The notes beneath the pieces are model-generated. The model had not been told where the DNA came from, ran no database searches, and saw nothing but the letters and a program-made list of their open reading frames with translations. Positions 12,909-24,132 of a DNA stretch of 64,000 bases are shown one piece after another. The translations under genes and the position numbers were made by a program. Location of the stretch: NCBI RefSeq assembly GCF_024362695.1, contig NC_065414.1:3303501-3367500 (forward strand), in the 5' to 3' direction. Position 1 is the stretch's first letter. The number at the start of each line of letters is the position of its first letter. Origin of the DNA: Pectinophora gossypiella. Taxonomy: Eukaryota; Arthropoda; Insecta; Lepidoptera; Gelechiidae.

Positions 12909-13135
12909 AAGTTTAAAAATTAAAATCCGACTACGGAAAATCACACTCTAAAAAGTAAGCAAGAAAATAGGTACATTTCTTTGAAATTCTTCCAAATAGT
13001 GATGTTTAGAAGATAGCTGTGGTCATAGGACGTTAGAAGATAGATAGAATTGCAGAGAAAAGTACCCATTTTCTTGTTTCATACTTTTTAAAGAGTTATT
13101 TTTCCGTAGTCGGATTTTAGTTTTTAAACTAATAT
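12909..13135. mobile_element. Palindromic MITE, AAATCCGACTACGGAAAA ends
   Basis: The left arm carries TTAAAATCCGACTACGGAAA, then CTAAAAAGTA, CAAGAAAATAGGTAC. The right arm repeats these in inverse order ending TTTTCCGTAGTCGGATTTTA. The loop of about 70 bp is unique. No other copy in this window. Confidence 0.85.
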
Positions 13136-13394
13136 ACTTTAATTTAATTACTAAAACGTCCACTATGTGTAAACTTACGATTCTATGGTCTTTATTGAAA
13201 TTTAATTTATTAAATATTTTTAATTTATATTAAACAGCTACTTACATGAAAAAATAACAAGTTATACGAGTAGGTACATAAAAATGTTACTTATAAAATA
13301 CCTAAGAAAATATGGTGGTGGTGGAATAAATAACTATTAAATAAATCATAATCAGCCATTTAAATATTTTTATTTAATTTGGTATCATCTTTTC

Positions 13395-16300
13395 TTATAC
13401 AGGAATTATAGATCCTTCACAACCGGGGTACAAAGTGGAACAATCGTCAGTTTTGCTGTCGTGGTGTGCCTTGTCATAGTCCTTATGTTCTTCTTTAGCA
13501 AACTGCACTCCTTTGGGTAACCTGTGGAATAAATAATAAAAATATTTCTATCTATCTATCTTTATGTACATTATCTTTCTTGTGAATAATTTGCTATCGT
13601 ATCTCATACAACACTTGCGTCTTGCAATAGCGCTTGCCTCTCACTTTGAGGTCGCAGGTTCGCATCCAGCACTGGCCTAAACGAATGATTGTCGAATTTG
13701 TTTTCCAATTCATGTTTGGGTCATAAATGATTATCGGTTGTTTTTAAATATAATCGTTTCCATTACACAATTTTAGCATCAAACAAGAGTCTACAAAATA
13801 CGAAATAACAATTATATATCCGTAGCTACCAAGCTAATACTTACGTGAAAACAATTCTCTCGAGCTCCTGAAGGAATGTCCCCTGGCTCGCGCGACTCCG
13901 AGCTGACTCGCATAGTTTGTAAAGAACGCACTGCTTCCCATCGTTCCCTAACCTGCACAGATTATCCAATAGAATGGCTTTGGGCTACACGTAAACAAGT
14001 CATAGCAACGTGGCACAATCACAGCATAATGTACCGCGCAAAACTGGACACCATCAGGCATGTAGTCCGTCTTTTTTCCGTCCAAGTAGTTATTAAAAAA
14101 AATAGTAAAATAAAAAATGCCAAAAAAAAAATCCAAAAAAAAGCCATTTGCGGCAAATCTACAATAAATCACGTCAAAAATCCACAATCTAGACGACGTC
14201 ATTGATACAATGACGCGTAAATTAAAAAATAAGAAATTTGACCTTGTGGAATAACAGATACTGTACGGTCACGACCATTAATATGTATACATTTTGGTAC
14301 CATGTCACATTAACTTTTTTGACAAATTGAACTGTAAGTCTCACTAAATGTCAAATATGTTAGTGCGACAGAGTCCTAAAGTGGGTACATTATATTGCTC
14401 ATGACTGTACTGTTTCTTGTCTTGTACTGAAATTTCTGCAACACGACATCGTATCATGCTTACTTGCATAAACATGTGGGATATTTTGCAATAGTTATGT
14501 AACTTATAATTTACTCCGTCCCCTTCTGTTGATTGATTGGAGGCCTGTGCCCAGCAGTGGGACGTATATGGGCTATTTATGTATTTATTTTTCCTTTTTA
14601 TAATTACATACATACATAGATAAACTCTCACCTATTTCCCACCGGGTAAGCAGAGAGTATGGAATTCCTTTTGCTTCGATCCTGACACACTTCTTTTGCT
14701 TCCTCCACATTCATCAATCGTTCATACACGCACGCCGGTTCAGAGTAGATAAACCTTTTCTAAGGACATCTCCAATTTGGTCAATGTTCGTCCTTCTTTC
14801 TATTATTTATTATTTAAAGGACGGTAAGTAATTAAGAAGGTGATTAAATCAAAGAAAAGAAAACTTTAGAATAATCCTCCATGTGTTAGTTTGATGTTAC
14901 ATGCAAAATTATAGCATTCCTTTTGTCTTTTACCGTACGAGAAAAGTGACTTTGAAAGTAAAAAAAACACTTATGAAAAGCTGTCGCTGTCGAATCAGAA
15001 GCGACATTACTTACGCAGTAAATAGCTTCTCCAACTTTTCATACAAGCCAACGCGACTGTGTCTGTGAAAATTCACACTTTTCTCATCCATATATTCAGA
15101 TTTCAGATATTGTCTACTCTTTTGTTTTTCGTGCATTTTCATTCTGTCCAATTTGATTTTCAACTTTTCTTTGAACGTCGTCTTTTGTTCGTCCACGCTC
15201 CTCTTCGCGAAAGCTGGGTTTATGATTGGTTTCCTAGAAGTGAAATGTCAAATAAAAGTTTGTTTCCTAAAACATAACAGACCGGTAATCAAACGATCAT
15301 TGGATTGGTAGTTATTACATCACAAAGGTGGTCGAGAGTTGTTATTTATGGTTAAATTGTTGGTTGATTTCAGATATACAAAGTCAGCGAGAGAGTCAGC
15401 CAGGCCCCGCGAGTTTTGTTTACGTATATCTAATACCTAAATAAAATGCTTTAAAACCTTACTGATATTTCGCATGTTTTAATTTTTTTGACAAGTGACA
15501 CAATTGGGTGAGACTCTCAAATGAGTGATACCTTCAAACGTGTGATGGCGCCCCTGTATTAAGGACTAATACTACGTATAGAACGGCTACTCTCCAATCC
15601 CCACCAGCTACGGAGCTAGGTTTACCTCCCCCCCCCCCCCCCCCCCCACTCTTCCGTTCGTCTTCAACCGTACGAGCGTCAGACGTCACACAACAGATGC
15701 GCGTGTACAATAACGTCTATGTGTAGTGTCTGTGTAAAATGAGGTGTTTTGTATGAAGTGTCCTTGGCGTACTATTACGTAATTACCTTTTATACGGCAC
15801 CTTAGCAAGGAGCTTTCCGTTGGCGTCTAGGTAATAGATTTCTTTCGTATCCTGCCGTCTTTGAGATTTTTCATGTTTCTTAAACATCGTCAAGAAGTCT
15901 GGGTCCGTTGGCAAGGTCCAAGCTAAAGCCGCAGTGTTACCATAGAGAAAAATATCGCCAATTGGTATTAGAGCTGAGGTTTGGCAACAGAAAACTGAAA
16001 ATAAAAACTATAAAAAGCATCTATCCTGTACAAAAGTTGCACGTAAGCATTTGGTATATGTTTGGGTTAATTACTGATGTAATATTGAAAATAAAAATAA
16101 GCTGCAAGAAGTCAATAATATTTAATATTTATTAATTGTATTTTACTAAATATCAAATCATTTGTTTCGCGTATTTTCCCGGTGATGAAGACAAAAACGA
16201 ATATTTACATGGCATGCCAATGTGTAGTTAGTAGAGCCAATCTTAGTTAAGCCAATATGTCAAAGGAAACTTAGCTAAAGTAAACTTTCATGACAGCCAT

Positions 16301-16632
16301 ATTGGGATAACAGTAATACTTTCTAGTCAAGACGCGACGGTTCATTGACCTGTCTCGAGCATACACCATAATTGCCTAGTTACACATGACAACATAGGAG
16401 ACATCGTTTAACACGTCGCCGTTGCTTACAGAAGTTATAGTATTTACTCACCTAATTGGAGCGAACTAGCTTCTGGAAACACTAAAAACCTTTTTCTCCT
16501 CGAAAACGTTCGTAAGTTCGAAACTTCCGAACAATTTCCACCGCTCTCAGACATACTTATTTCACTTGCAACCGTTTGCAACAAAGAAACTGTTATTGCA
16601 AACAACAAACAATTTTGAACGTACCAATACAT
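13395..16632 (-). CDS. DM4/DM12-family secreted protein (gene 3)
   Basis: Complete five-exon gene: 16452-16632, 15787-15994, 15015-15233, 13845-13952 and 13395-13521; intron phases 1, 2, 2, 2; 280 residues. Signal peptide MYWYVQNCLLFAITVSLLQT, then FSRRKRFLVFPEASSLQLG. Exon 2 has FCCQTSALIPIGDIFLYGNT and AALAWTLPTDPDF. Exon 3 has RKPIINPAFAKRSVD and NFHRHSRVGLYEKLEKLF. Exon 4 carries DGKQCVLYKLCESA and FLQELERIVF. Exon 5 ends with DDCSTLYPGCEGS and TAA. AATAAA lies about 25 bases after the stop on the coding strand, a plausible poly(A) signal. The four Cys of exons 4-5 are a likely disulfide set. It is the cleanest representative of the five-exon subtype here. Role unknown. Confidence 0.92.
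13625..13745 (+). repeat. tRNA-like SINE head, family 4
   Basis: TTGCCTCTCACTTTGAGGTC followed by the B-box-like GGTTCGCATCC; the same head occurs at about 21690. It lies in gene 3 intron 4. Confidence 0.6.
14263..14410 (+). mobile_element. 150-bp MITE, GTACGGTCACGAGC family
   Basis: Runs from GTACGGTCACGACC to GCTCATGACTGTAC with the inner TTTTTTGACAAATTGAACTG and TAAGTCTCACTAAATGTCAA blocks. In gene 3 intron 3. A SINE tail (GGAGGCCTGTGCCCAGCAGT) follows at about 14535-14575. Confidence 0.88.
15560..15765 (+). repeat. Interspersed repeat, AATACTACGTATAGA family, with poly-C
   Basis: Contains TAATACTACGTATAGAACGG, GAGCTAGGTTTACCTC, a run of about 20 C, TCTTCAACCGTACGAGCGTC and GTGTCTGTGTAAAATGAGG. 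The same order is found at 20100-20420, at 30590-31500 (split by another element) and, inverted, at 36036-36215. In gene 3 intron 2. Confidence 0.75.
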
Positions 16633-17489
16633 TCTGTTCTACGTTTGAATCTAGCACAGTGTATCATTAACTTTTAAAATTAAAATAAAAACTTTTTGCT
16701 ATTACTTTTAAACGCATTGAAACTGGCAACTTTAGTGATTCGAAATTTAAATTTTGAGTTGACGGTAAGGGAGCATGAAAAATACTGTCTCGTTCCTATC
16801 TTATGGAGCGAGTAAGAGTGTATATGAGACACCAATTAACATAGTTTGTGTCAACCTCTGTCACCGCATTCACAGTTACTTCGTGTTGAAAATATTAAAT
16901 TATTTACGTCAGAAAACAAAAACGGTAGCGCCCAATCGATTTAATTATAATGCTTTTCACATGGTGTTGGGAAATTGTAATGGAAATACACTTAAAATTT
17001 TGGAGTTTTGTCATATTTTATTTAAAAACATCACATTACATGAGGTTCTAAATTGAGATTACAGTGTAGTTACAAATGTAACTATAAAATACAATGTTAT
17101 ATTATTTATATTGCCAAATTTCAATACTAAATCAGATTACATTAGATAAATTGCAAAAAAAAAAAAACAATATTATGATAAAGCTTTCTCTAATAGTTCG
17201 TATGATCTATGTAAGTAGTTCTTTTTATTTGTACAAGTACAAATTAATTACCATTTTAATCAAACATTATTACGAATACTGCAAATTAAACACCTATATC
17301 CAGATAGAAATAAATTACATTGAAAGTCAATAGCTAATTTGTAAACAAACAAGTACACAAGTACCTATGACACTACTAAATTGACACTATCTTAAGTAAC
17401 ACACACACACTACGCGCACTTTCATTTTATATGCGCAAATGTCAAATATTTTTTTTTAGATAAATTTAAATGTAGCCTTTTTAGACACT
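16633..17489. other. Spacer upstream of gene 3, no gene seen
   Basis: AT-rich. The plus ORFs at 16775-17056 and 17094-17333 show no recognisable domain and no conserved family motif; I regard them as chance. Confidence 0.4.
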
Positions 17490-17650
17490 CTGGGGGGTTA
17501 AAAAGGCAACATCGAAGTAATTCATCAAAAAAGGAATATTGCAATTTGACATTTGCCCATATAAAAGTGAGTGCGTAATGCACACAAATGTCAAATAGCA
17601 ATATTGCTTTTTAGATGACTTGCTATAATGTGGCCTTTTTAACCCCCCAA
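17490..17650. mobile_element. Palindromic MITE, GGGGGGTTAAAAAGGC family
   Basis: Perfect-looking ends CTGGGGGGTTAAAAAGGC and GGCCTTTTTAACCCCCCA; inner inverted pairs TTGACATTTG/CAAATGTCAA and GCAATATTGC. This is the best-preserved copy of the family in the window. Confidence 0.9.
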
Positions 17651-18187
17651 GTAATAATTATAGAAGACTCTAGAATAAAAATTGTACCCAGGCTAAGCTG
17701 GGTCTGTTCATTAACGTGCCATTGACAGGAATGTTCCTGTTGTAAATACTCTTTAATAGTTTGGACACTGGTTGTTTTTCTTTTTCAAATTGTTCTTACT
17801 TCTACTCTGATCTTATCTGCCTAAAGTTGAGGTAATAAAAATCTTTTTACATAACCCTTTACTTCTGGGAACGGCACATCACTAATAATAGTAAAATGAC
17901 GTCATTAAAATTACTAAGTCAAACCATCACCTACATAAATTGGGCTTAAAGGGACTCCTTTATGGAGTGACTACATTCACAGTATGGTATCAATCCATAT
18001 CTCACGTAGTGAACGAGTGCCCTCTACACCGGATCCCAGGTGCCATAGCCGAGCTGCATTGTGTGACGGATGTGGCAGAGACTTGGTTAGGTTAGGTTAG
18101 GTTATATGATCCACCCAGGATATTTTATTTTTGTCTACCATACGCAATAATAATAATAATAATTAAAATTACTGTATAACATTCGGC

Positions 18188-18332
18188 GGTCCTGTGCGTA
18201 TTCCGGCCAGTCCCTCCGGCAAGCGTCCATGTCGTCACGCCATCTCTTTCGAGGTCTGCCACGACGCCAAATGGAAAGAGGAAGGGGAGGCCTTTGCCCA
18301 GCAGTGGGATCTTGTAGGCTAGATTAGATTAG
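18188..18332 (+). mobile_element. Truncated retroposon inserted in last coding exon of gene 4
   Basis: A 145-bp insert bounded by the direct repeat AACATTCGGC at 18178-18187 and 18333-18342. It ends with GCCCAGCAGTGGGATCTTGT, AGGCT and a short AGATT repeat, the typical 3' end of a non-LTR retroposon. The head resembles sequence near 25745-25805. The present stop codon of gene 4 lies in its AGATT tail. Confidence 0.85.
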
Positions 18333-21300
18333 AACATTCGGCACTGCATCTTGTACGGGCTCGTTACATTCAGGATACAAAACATCACAGGATTCCTTAG
18401 CAGACATTGCGTCGTCATACTCTTTATACTCCGGATCAGAAGAGTGGCCCTTTGGTAACCTGTAAATATTACAGATAATAAACATTATTACATAAAAACA
18501 CATTTATGCAAATTAAAAAAGAATAGTCACATTACATAATGTACCTTATTGAGCATCAATTTTGGTACCATGTCACATGAATTTATTTGACAAATTGCAC
18601 TGTAAGTCTCACTAAATGTCAAGTATGTTAGTGTGACAGAGTCCTAAAACACATAACATTGCTCATGACTGGACAGTGTAATGAAGGACGTTCCAGGCAA
18701 CGTTTCCAAAAAAAATATATAAATGGAATATATATCTTTAGGGTGGTTATTGTTATCACACAACGGTCGCGGTTGGCAGTGAAGCAGTCGGCACGGTATT
18801 GACTCGTATTTATTTACCCGACTGCGGCGAGGCAAAAAAGTCAACCGCTGTGTATGTGTGTATGCACGTCTATTCCAACTTCTAAACAGACCGGGATTCG
18901 AACCCGGGACCTCCGGATCGTGAGCCCGACGCTCAACCACTGGACCACGGAGGCCGTTAGTGAACTAATTATTGATTGATTGATTGAAGTATTGTGCAAA
19001 AAAGAACATATTAGATTTGTTTTAAACGTTAAATCGATTTTCCTCACAACAACAAACTTATACGTACGTGAATACACTCCTCAATATCTCCTGCAGGAAG
19101 CTGCCCTGGGGATTGTCCTGCGTCTGTCCGACTAAGCATAAAGTTTTCAACATGCATCGCCTCCCACCGACGCCGGAGCTGCATAGAAAATAAATCCTTA
19201 AGAAAACGCTACTTTGTAGTTTGAAGTAGAAGAAGTATTTGAGCGAAATTGTTTTCGCTTTTGTAAGAGCAGTGGCTGTTTTTAAATTTTTTATTTATTC
19301 ATTTACTTTTAGGAAGATTAACAGCTGAATAGTACAGTAAATAAAATCACTAGTATCTATATGCTAATTACAAATCTCCACCTAACTCACGCCCGTAACC
19401 CCTAATGGGCAGAGCCATAAATAAAGAAAACTGGCAGCTACTGTTAATACGAAATCCTACGATAAAACAATTACAGATAGGTCTAATTTCTACTGATACA
19501 TCACTATTCTAAGGAACGTCACAACACTGGCTTCTGTACTTTGACAGATTTAACTCGTACCACGCATTGAAGCTATTGCAAATCACCTATATTGAAATAT
19601 AGGTGAACTAGCTAGTCTGATTTGCAGTATATATAGCATTATAAGTTACAAGAACATTCTACCAGCTTAATAACGAGAGATCATAGAAATTATACGTAGA
19701 CGAAAGTTTCCTTTGGGCTAGCTTTAGGCCAGGCGCGCACTACTACTACTGTAATTCTGTACCAAACAGTTTTAAATTGTATTGCGCGCACTTGACGACA
19801 GAGCCACCGCAGCGGCGCAGTATTACAGTGCGACATTATGCCGCTGCTCTTTTCTGCCGCGCGGCGAAAACTCGTAGTGCGCACTTTGTGACGGACGTGA
19901 GGTACACACTTACAGCACACGTCTACTTATTGCCGCATACTTATAAGAAACGCACAATTTCTCTATAAGCGCATGCCAAAATAAAACCGCCACACTAATA
20001 AAAAAACAAGAACCGATCGTTCATGTACTATGTACTTCGGCAGAGGGGAACGCGTGCGCTTGGCAACTCCCGTCTATAACTTCTCTGAGGACGAAAGGGA
20101 TACGAAATAATACTACGTATAGACCGGCGCTAAGCTAGGTCCCCCCCCCCCCTTCTCATGTGTGTTCTTCGTACAAACACTTATGCAAAGCTGCAAAGCA
20201 AAACAGTATCCAGTAGAAGAAGAAGGTCTTGTTGGTGAAATGATGCACATACTGCTAACGTATAAATGTTCAATTTTGATTGCATTACAACGGTAACTCT
20301 CTCTCGGTCTTACTTAAGTCTTCAATCGTATGAGCATCAGACGTCACACACACAGATGCGCATCTGCGATAACGTTAATGTGTTGTGTCTGTATAAAACC
20401 ACGTTTTTTGTATGACGTATCCATAGTGTCTAAAGTACAACTTTGCGCCGTTCAAAGGCAGCGTACCAAAACAAAACGGGATAAAATACGCACCTCTGCA
20501 GCATTGTCTCAATTTTCTGGTACAACAGAGAGCGACTTCTCCTGTGAAATTCGACGCTGCCTCTATCCATGTGGACGCTTTTCAAAAACTCCCGCTCACT
20601 ACGCAATCTGTGCATCTGTATCCTGTCTATTTTGAATGCATCTCCACGTGTTTTCGGCGAATCCACACTACGCTTCGCAAAAGCCGGATTTACAATAAAC
20701 TTTCTGGAAAGAGGAAAAGCGTTAAATTCCTACGCAAATGCAATTTTGAACTAAATCGTCGGACGCCGTTTACGTTTGTTATTTTAGTGCTAATGTTTTG
20801 TATGTTGAGCTTCTACAAGTTGTTATTGATGTAACTGAACATATTGAGCTCCTGTAAAACGTATCAATCGAGTCAAGTACCATATAAAACTGCTAATTTT
20901 ATTTAAAAAAGCATTCATATCCAATATGATTTCACCAACATTGGTGTCAGAGTTATAGGTATTGATCCTCCAAGGACCCTTGACCGTTTTACTCCTCATT
21001 ACAATGTAATTAACAATAAATACTTACTTCTTATAGGAACCTGACCAGACCTGTCAATTCTTCAGGTTAGGTAAACGGACCCTGTGAAAAACGGGATAAT
21101 GCTAAGGAGATGATGATGATGACTTACTTCTTATAAGGCCGTTTATAAATAATCTTGCCGTTTTCGTTCATGTAATAAATCTCCTTGGTGTCAACTCTTC
21201 TGTGCAGAGGGTCAGCGTGGTGCATGAAGGGGGAGTACGGATCCTGAGGTAGCTCGTACGCCAAAGCTGCTGTATACCCCCAGAGCATAATATCCCCGAT

Positions 21301-22242
21301 TGCAGAGACCAGAGGAAACGAGTTGCAGAATACTGAAATATGGATTGATCAGTAAATATAATGGGTCTTTTTTGTTATAAGTGTATTTTTGATTTGCCCC
21401 GGATGGCAGTATCTACGGTCACGAACATTAATATGTATACACTTTGGTACCATGTCACATTAACTTTTTTGACAAATTGAACTGTAAGTCTCACTAAATG
21501 TCAATTATTTTAGTGCGATAGAGTCCTAAAGTGGGTACATTATATTGCACATGACTGTACGTTGCCAAACAAAAGCAGATTACCAGGCTCTCACTCGATA
21601 CAAGATTAAAGACGACATGCCTAAGGGTACTAAGGTGGAACCGAACTTCCGCTCAGGGAGTCAACTCTGAGAATTATCCACAATACATGTTACAATGAGC
21701 ACTTGCCTCTCACTTTGAGGTCTCAGGTTCGAATCGAGCACAAGCCAAAACTTTGTTTGGATCATAAATGGTTGTCACGAGCTCAGCGGTGAAGGAAAAC
21801 ATCGTGAGGCAACCCACATTCCAGAGAAATGCATTTTCGGAGGTACGTGACCTAACCTGTATTGGGTTGGTTTTCCCTTCGCGTTGGAAGGTCAGACAGG
21901 CAGTCGCTTCTGTAAAAAACCGGACCTGACTTTTCAAGTTAGGTAATCGGACCCTGTAAAATACGAATAATGCTAGGGAGATGATAACATGTTACAATGA
22001 GAAAGAATGCAAAATTTATTATATAGGACTCTATATAACTGGTAAGTAAGTACTTGCAAACATAAACTCTTACCTAACTGCAAAGAACTACCTTCCGGGA
22101 ATACCAAGAATCTCTTTCTCCTCGACAATATTTCACTTTTTCCATGTAGCTCCGTCGTTTCATTGCCAAAAACATTATCTACCATTTGAGTTATAGCACC
22201 AATCAGCACCAAATTGAATAATGCTGCAAAACGGAAAATCAT
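18324..22242 (-). CDS. DM4/DM12-family secreted protein (gene 4, frame-broken)
   Basis: Five exons: 22074-22242, 21128-21332, 20494-20703, 19068-19179 and 18324-18459; intron phases 1, 2, 2, 2 as in gene 3. The ATG at 22242 opens a signal peptide (MIFRFAALFNLVLIG), then LSRRKRFLVFPEGSSLQLG. Exon 2 has IGDIMLWGYTAALAYELP; exon 3 VEFHRRSRSLLYQKIETML; exon 5 KESCDVLYPECNEP. Exon 4 is 112 nt, one more than keeps frame: the T run at about 19141-19144 is one base too long, so the frame shifts inside the family core after RRCMLKT. In the shifted frame the core continues with LCLVGQTQ in place of the conserved Cys-Glu, then GSFLQEILRSVF. With one base fewer the product would be 276 residues. Either an assembly indel or a recent pseudogene. 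The C terminus was changed by the retroposon at 18188-18332. Confidence 0.8.
18541..18677 (+). mobile_element. 150-bp MITE, diverged GTACGGTCACGAGC copy
   Basis: Keeps TTTTGGTACCATGTCACATG, TTGACAAATTGCACTGTAAG and TTGCTCATGACTGGAC, but the outer end is eroded. In gene 4 intron 4. Confidence 0.7.
18790..18957 (-). repeat. tRNA-derived SINE, family 1 head with a different tail
   Basis: On the minus strand, CGGCCTCCGTGGTCCAGTGG...GGGTTCGAATCCC is a tRNA-like head. It is joined to ACCCGACTGCGGCG and GTATGCACGTCTATTCC, sequences that recur alone at 11465-11520 and 12175-12230. It lies in gene 4 intron 4. Confidence 0.75.
20160..20310 (+). pseudogene. Inverted fragment matching gene 6 exon 3 and its intron
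   Basis: Plus-strand segment in gene 4 intron 3. It holds TGTGTTCTTCGTACAA, then CAGTATCCAGTAGAAGAAGA...TGGTGAAATGATGCACATAC closely matching the exon of gene 6 at 36238-36345 (minus). It continues past the former splice donor into TTTTGATTGCATTACAACGG and TAACTCTC, the same intron/repeat junction as in gene 6. Reading in the family frame is interrupted by an indel near GCAAAGCAAAAC, and the donor reads GTATAA. Both flanks belong to the AATACTACGTATAGA repeat. Confidence 0.8.
21414..21560 (+). mobile_element. 150-bp MITE, GTACGGTCACGAGC family
   Basis: TACGGTCACGAACATTAATA to GCACATGACTGTAC; inner blocks identical in order to the copy at 14263. In gene 4 intron 1. Confidence 0.85.
21690..21975 (+). 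repeat. SINE, family 4
   Basis: tRNA-like head (CTTGCCTCTCACTTTGAGGT, GGTTCGAATCGAGC), then GTGAAGGAAAACATCGTGAG, GACCTAACCTGTATTGGGTT and the tail GGTAATCGGACCCTGT with AATACGAATAATGCTAGGGA. Partial copies or tails occur at 6000-6130, 6850-6960, 7650-7740, 54880-55110 (inverted) and 63860-63905. Confidence 0.75.
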
Positions 22243-23039
22243 TCTTAATTTGAATAAACCAATCACTGGCACGAAAAAAAATTACTCATCAATATTTGAA
22301 ATCATTTATAAAGCACAGATGAAAAAATAGTTCTTTATTTTTAAATCGTTATTGGAATGAAGTATCTTGGGCTAGTTATGGGATTACACTTACCCAAAAC
22401 GTATCTTGGTCTGATCTCTTGAAACCGTTAATCACGATTTACAAATACGAATGACAAAACCGTTATGGATTAGTTTGGCACCTACAGGATGTAATTTTAG
22501 ACACGTTAAGTAACGCCGAAAAACCCCTCAAGTCACAAAAGGATATTAAAATGTCTAAAGAATGAGTAACTTTACTAAAACTATCTGTAACATGTCGCAA
22601 TATTAACGCTAAGTCGAAAATCTTCATAAGAATAATAACGAAATATAGAAATATCACACTGTATAATTATGTTACCCTAAATTCACTATGTAACGCTTCA
22701 CCCAGGTCAGTATCTGAAAAGCGTTAATCGCAACTTCAAATAAACTTCAATGCAATAACCGTTACAGTGACACTTACTACCATCTTAAGTTTTACTCTAC
22801 ATGATGGCAGTATCAAAGTTGTGCTTGGTGCAAAAAATAATGCCAGAAAAAGTAATTCCGAGATATTTCACCATAGTGTTGACTTAGCCCCGTGGTGTAT
22901 TCCAAATTCAAGTTTTAATTTCTATTTTTAATATCTATTTATTATTTAAAGTAAGAACATCAAACAATACTGGCAGAATCACAAGATAAAAAATATAAAT
23001 TTCAATCCATTTCTATTATTAATTTGTTTTAAATTGATT
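22243..23039. other. Divergent spacer between genes 4 and 5
   Basis: Genes 4 (minus) and 5 (plus) face away from each other across about 800 bp. The segment is AT-rich, with no exon or repeat that I can name. It must contain both promoters if both genes are transcribed; no motif is decisive. Confidence 0.45.
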
Positions 23040-24051
23040 ATGATCAAAGTGTATGTGATTATCTTGTGTTATACTTCTTTAATAGCGTTTCTGTTGGTGG
23101 ATTTTGGTGAAGCAAATGACAATGCACATCTTAGACCAAAAAGATATTTAAGTTTCAAAAATAATACACGTTTCTTCGTAAGTATCTTTTTCAAATGTAT
23201 TTGTATTGTTTCTTTACTTTAAATGGCTATATTTGTAAAATACATAAAACTTATATCTCTGACGCCTGAGGTATACTAACATAATAGTATATGTACAGGG
23301 TGTTACATCGTACCGAATACTGAGGGGGATGATTCAGACCATAATTCTGAGTTAATATCAAGTGGAATTTTCCGTTACAAAATTCAAGATCTTTTTGCTT
23401 TATTAATTATTTTCAATTATTACTATTTTTTAGAAAAAATCCACTTGATATTAACTCAGAATAATGAGCTGAATCATTTACTTACACCCCGTACAAGTAC
23501 GTACAGGTAACCATACAAGTACGGATGGGTGTTAGTGACACCGTAAGGAATACCGAGAGAGATGATTCCGACCATGGTTCTGAGTTAATAACAAGTGGAA
23601 ATCTTATCGGAAAATTCATGAAAATTATTTAAAAAAAAATAACACCTAACACTCACTTGTGATCCAAATATGAATTCCTATTTTTTCATTTTAATGTACC
23701 TAGGAAACAGTATTATTTATTACAATTTATATAATTTTCAGCTCCGCCTCAACTTCAAAGCGAACATGGTGCCATGGAACCAGATATTCGCCCAGGCATT
23801 AGGGTTCCGCATGAATTGGGACGAAGCCCCGGATTCTTTTCACCCATACCATCACTTCCAGAGGAGAAGTGTCTACAACAGTTTAGAGATTTTGATGGAC
23901 AAGTAAGGCTTGCTTACATAGATTGCACAATATACTACACCAACTATCTCACTCACTCACCCTCACACACACACACACACAAACACGCGCGCGCGCGCAC
24001 ACACCCACACACTTTCACTCTCTCTCTCTCTCTCACACACACACATACACA

Positions 24052-24132
<81 letters not shown>

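Noticed and set aside
16775..17333. Two plus-strand ORFs of 79-93 residues
   Set aside because: AT-rich composition, no signal peptide plus domain pattern, no splice context.
18088..18106. GTTAGG repeats resembling insect telomere TTAGG
   Set aside because: Only about four units, between repeats and coding sequence; too short for a telomeric tract.
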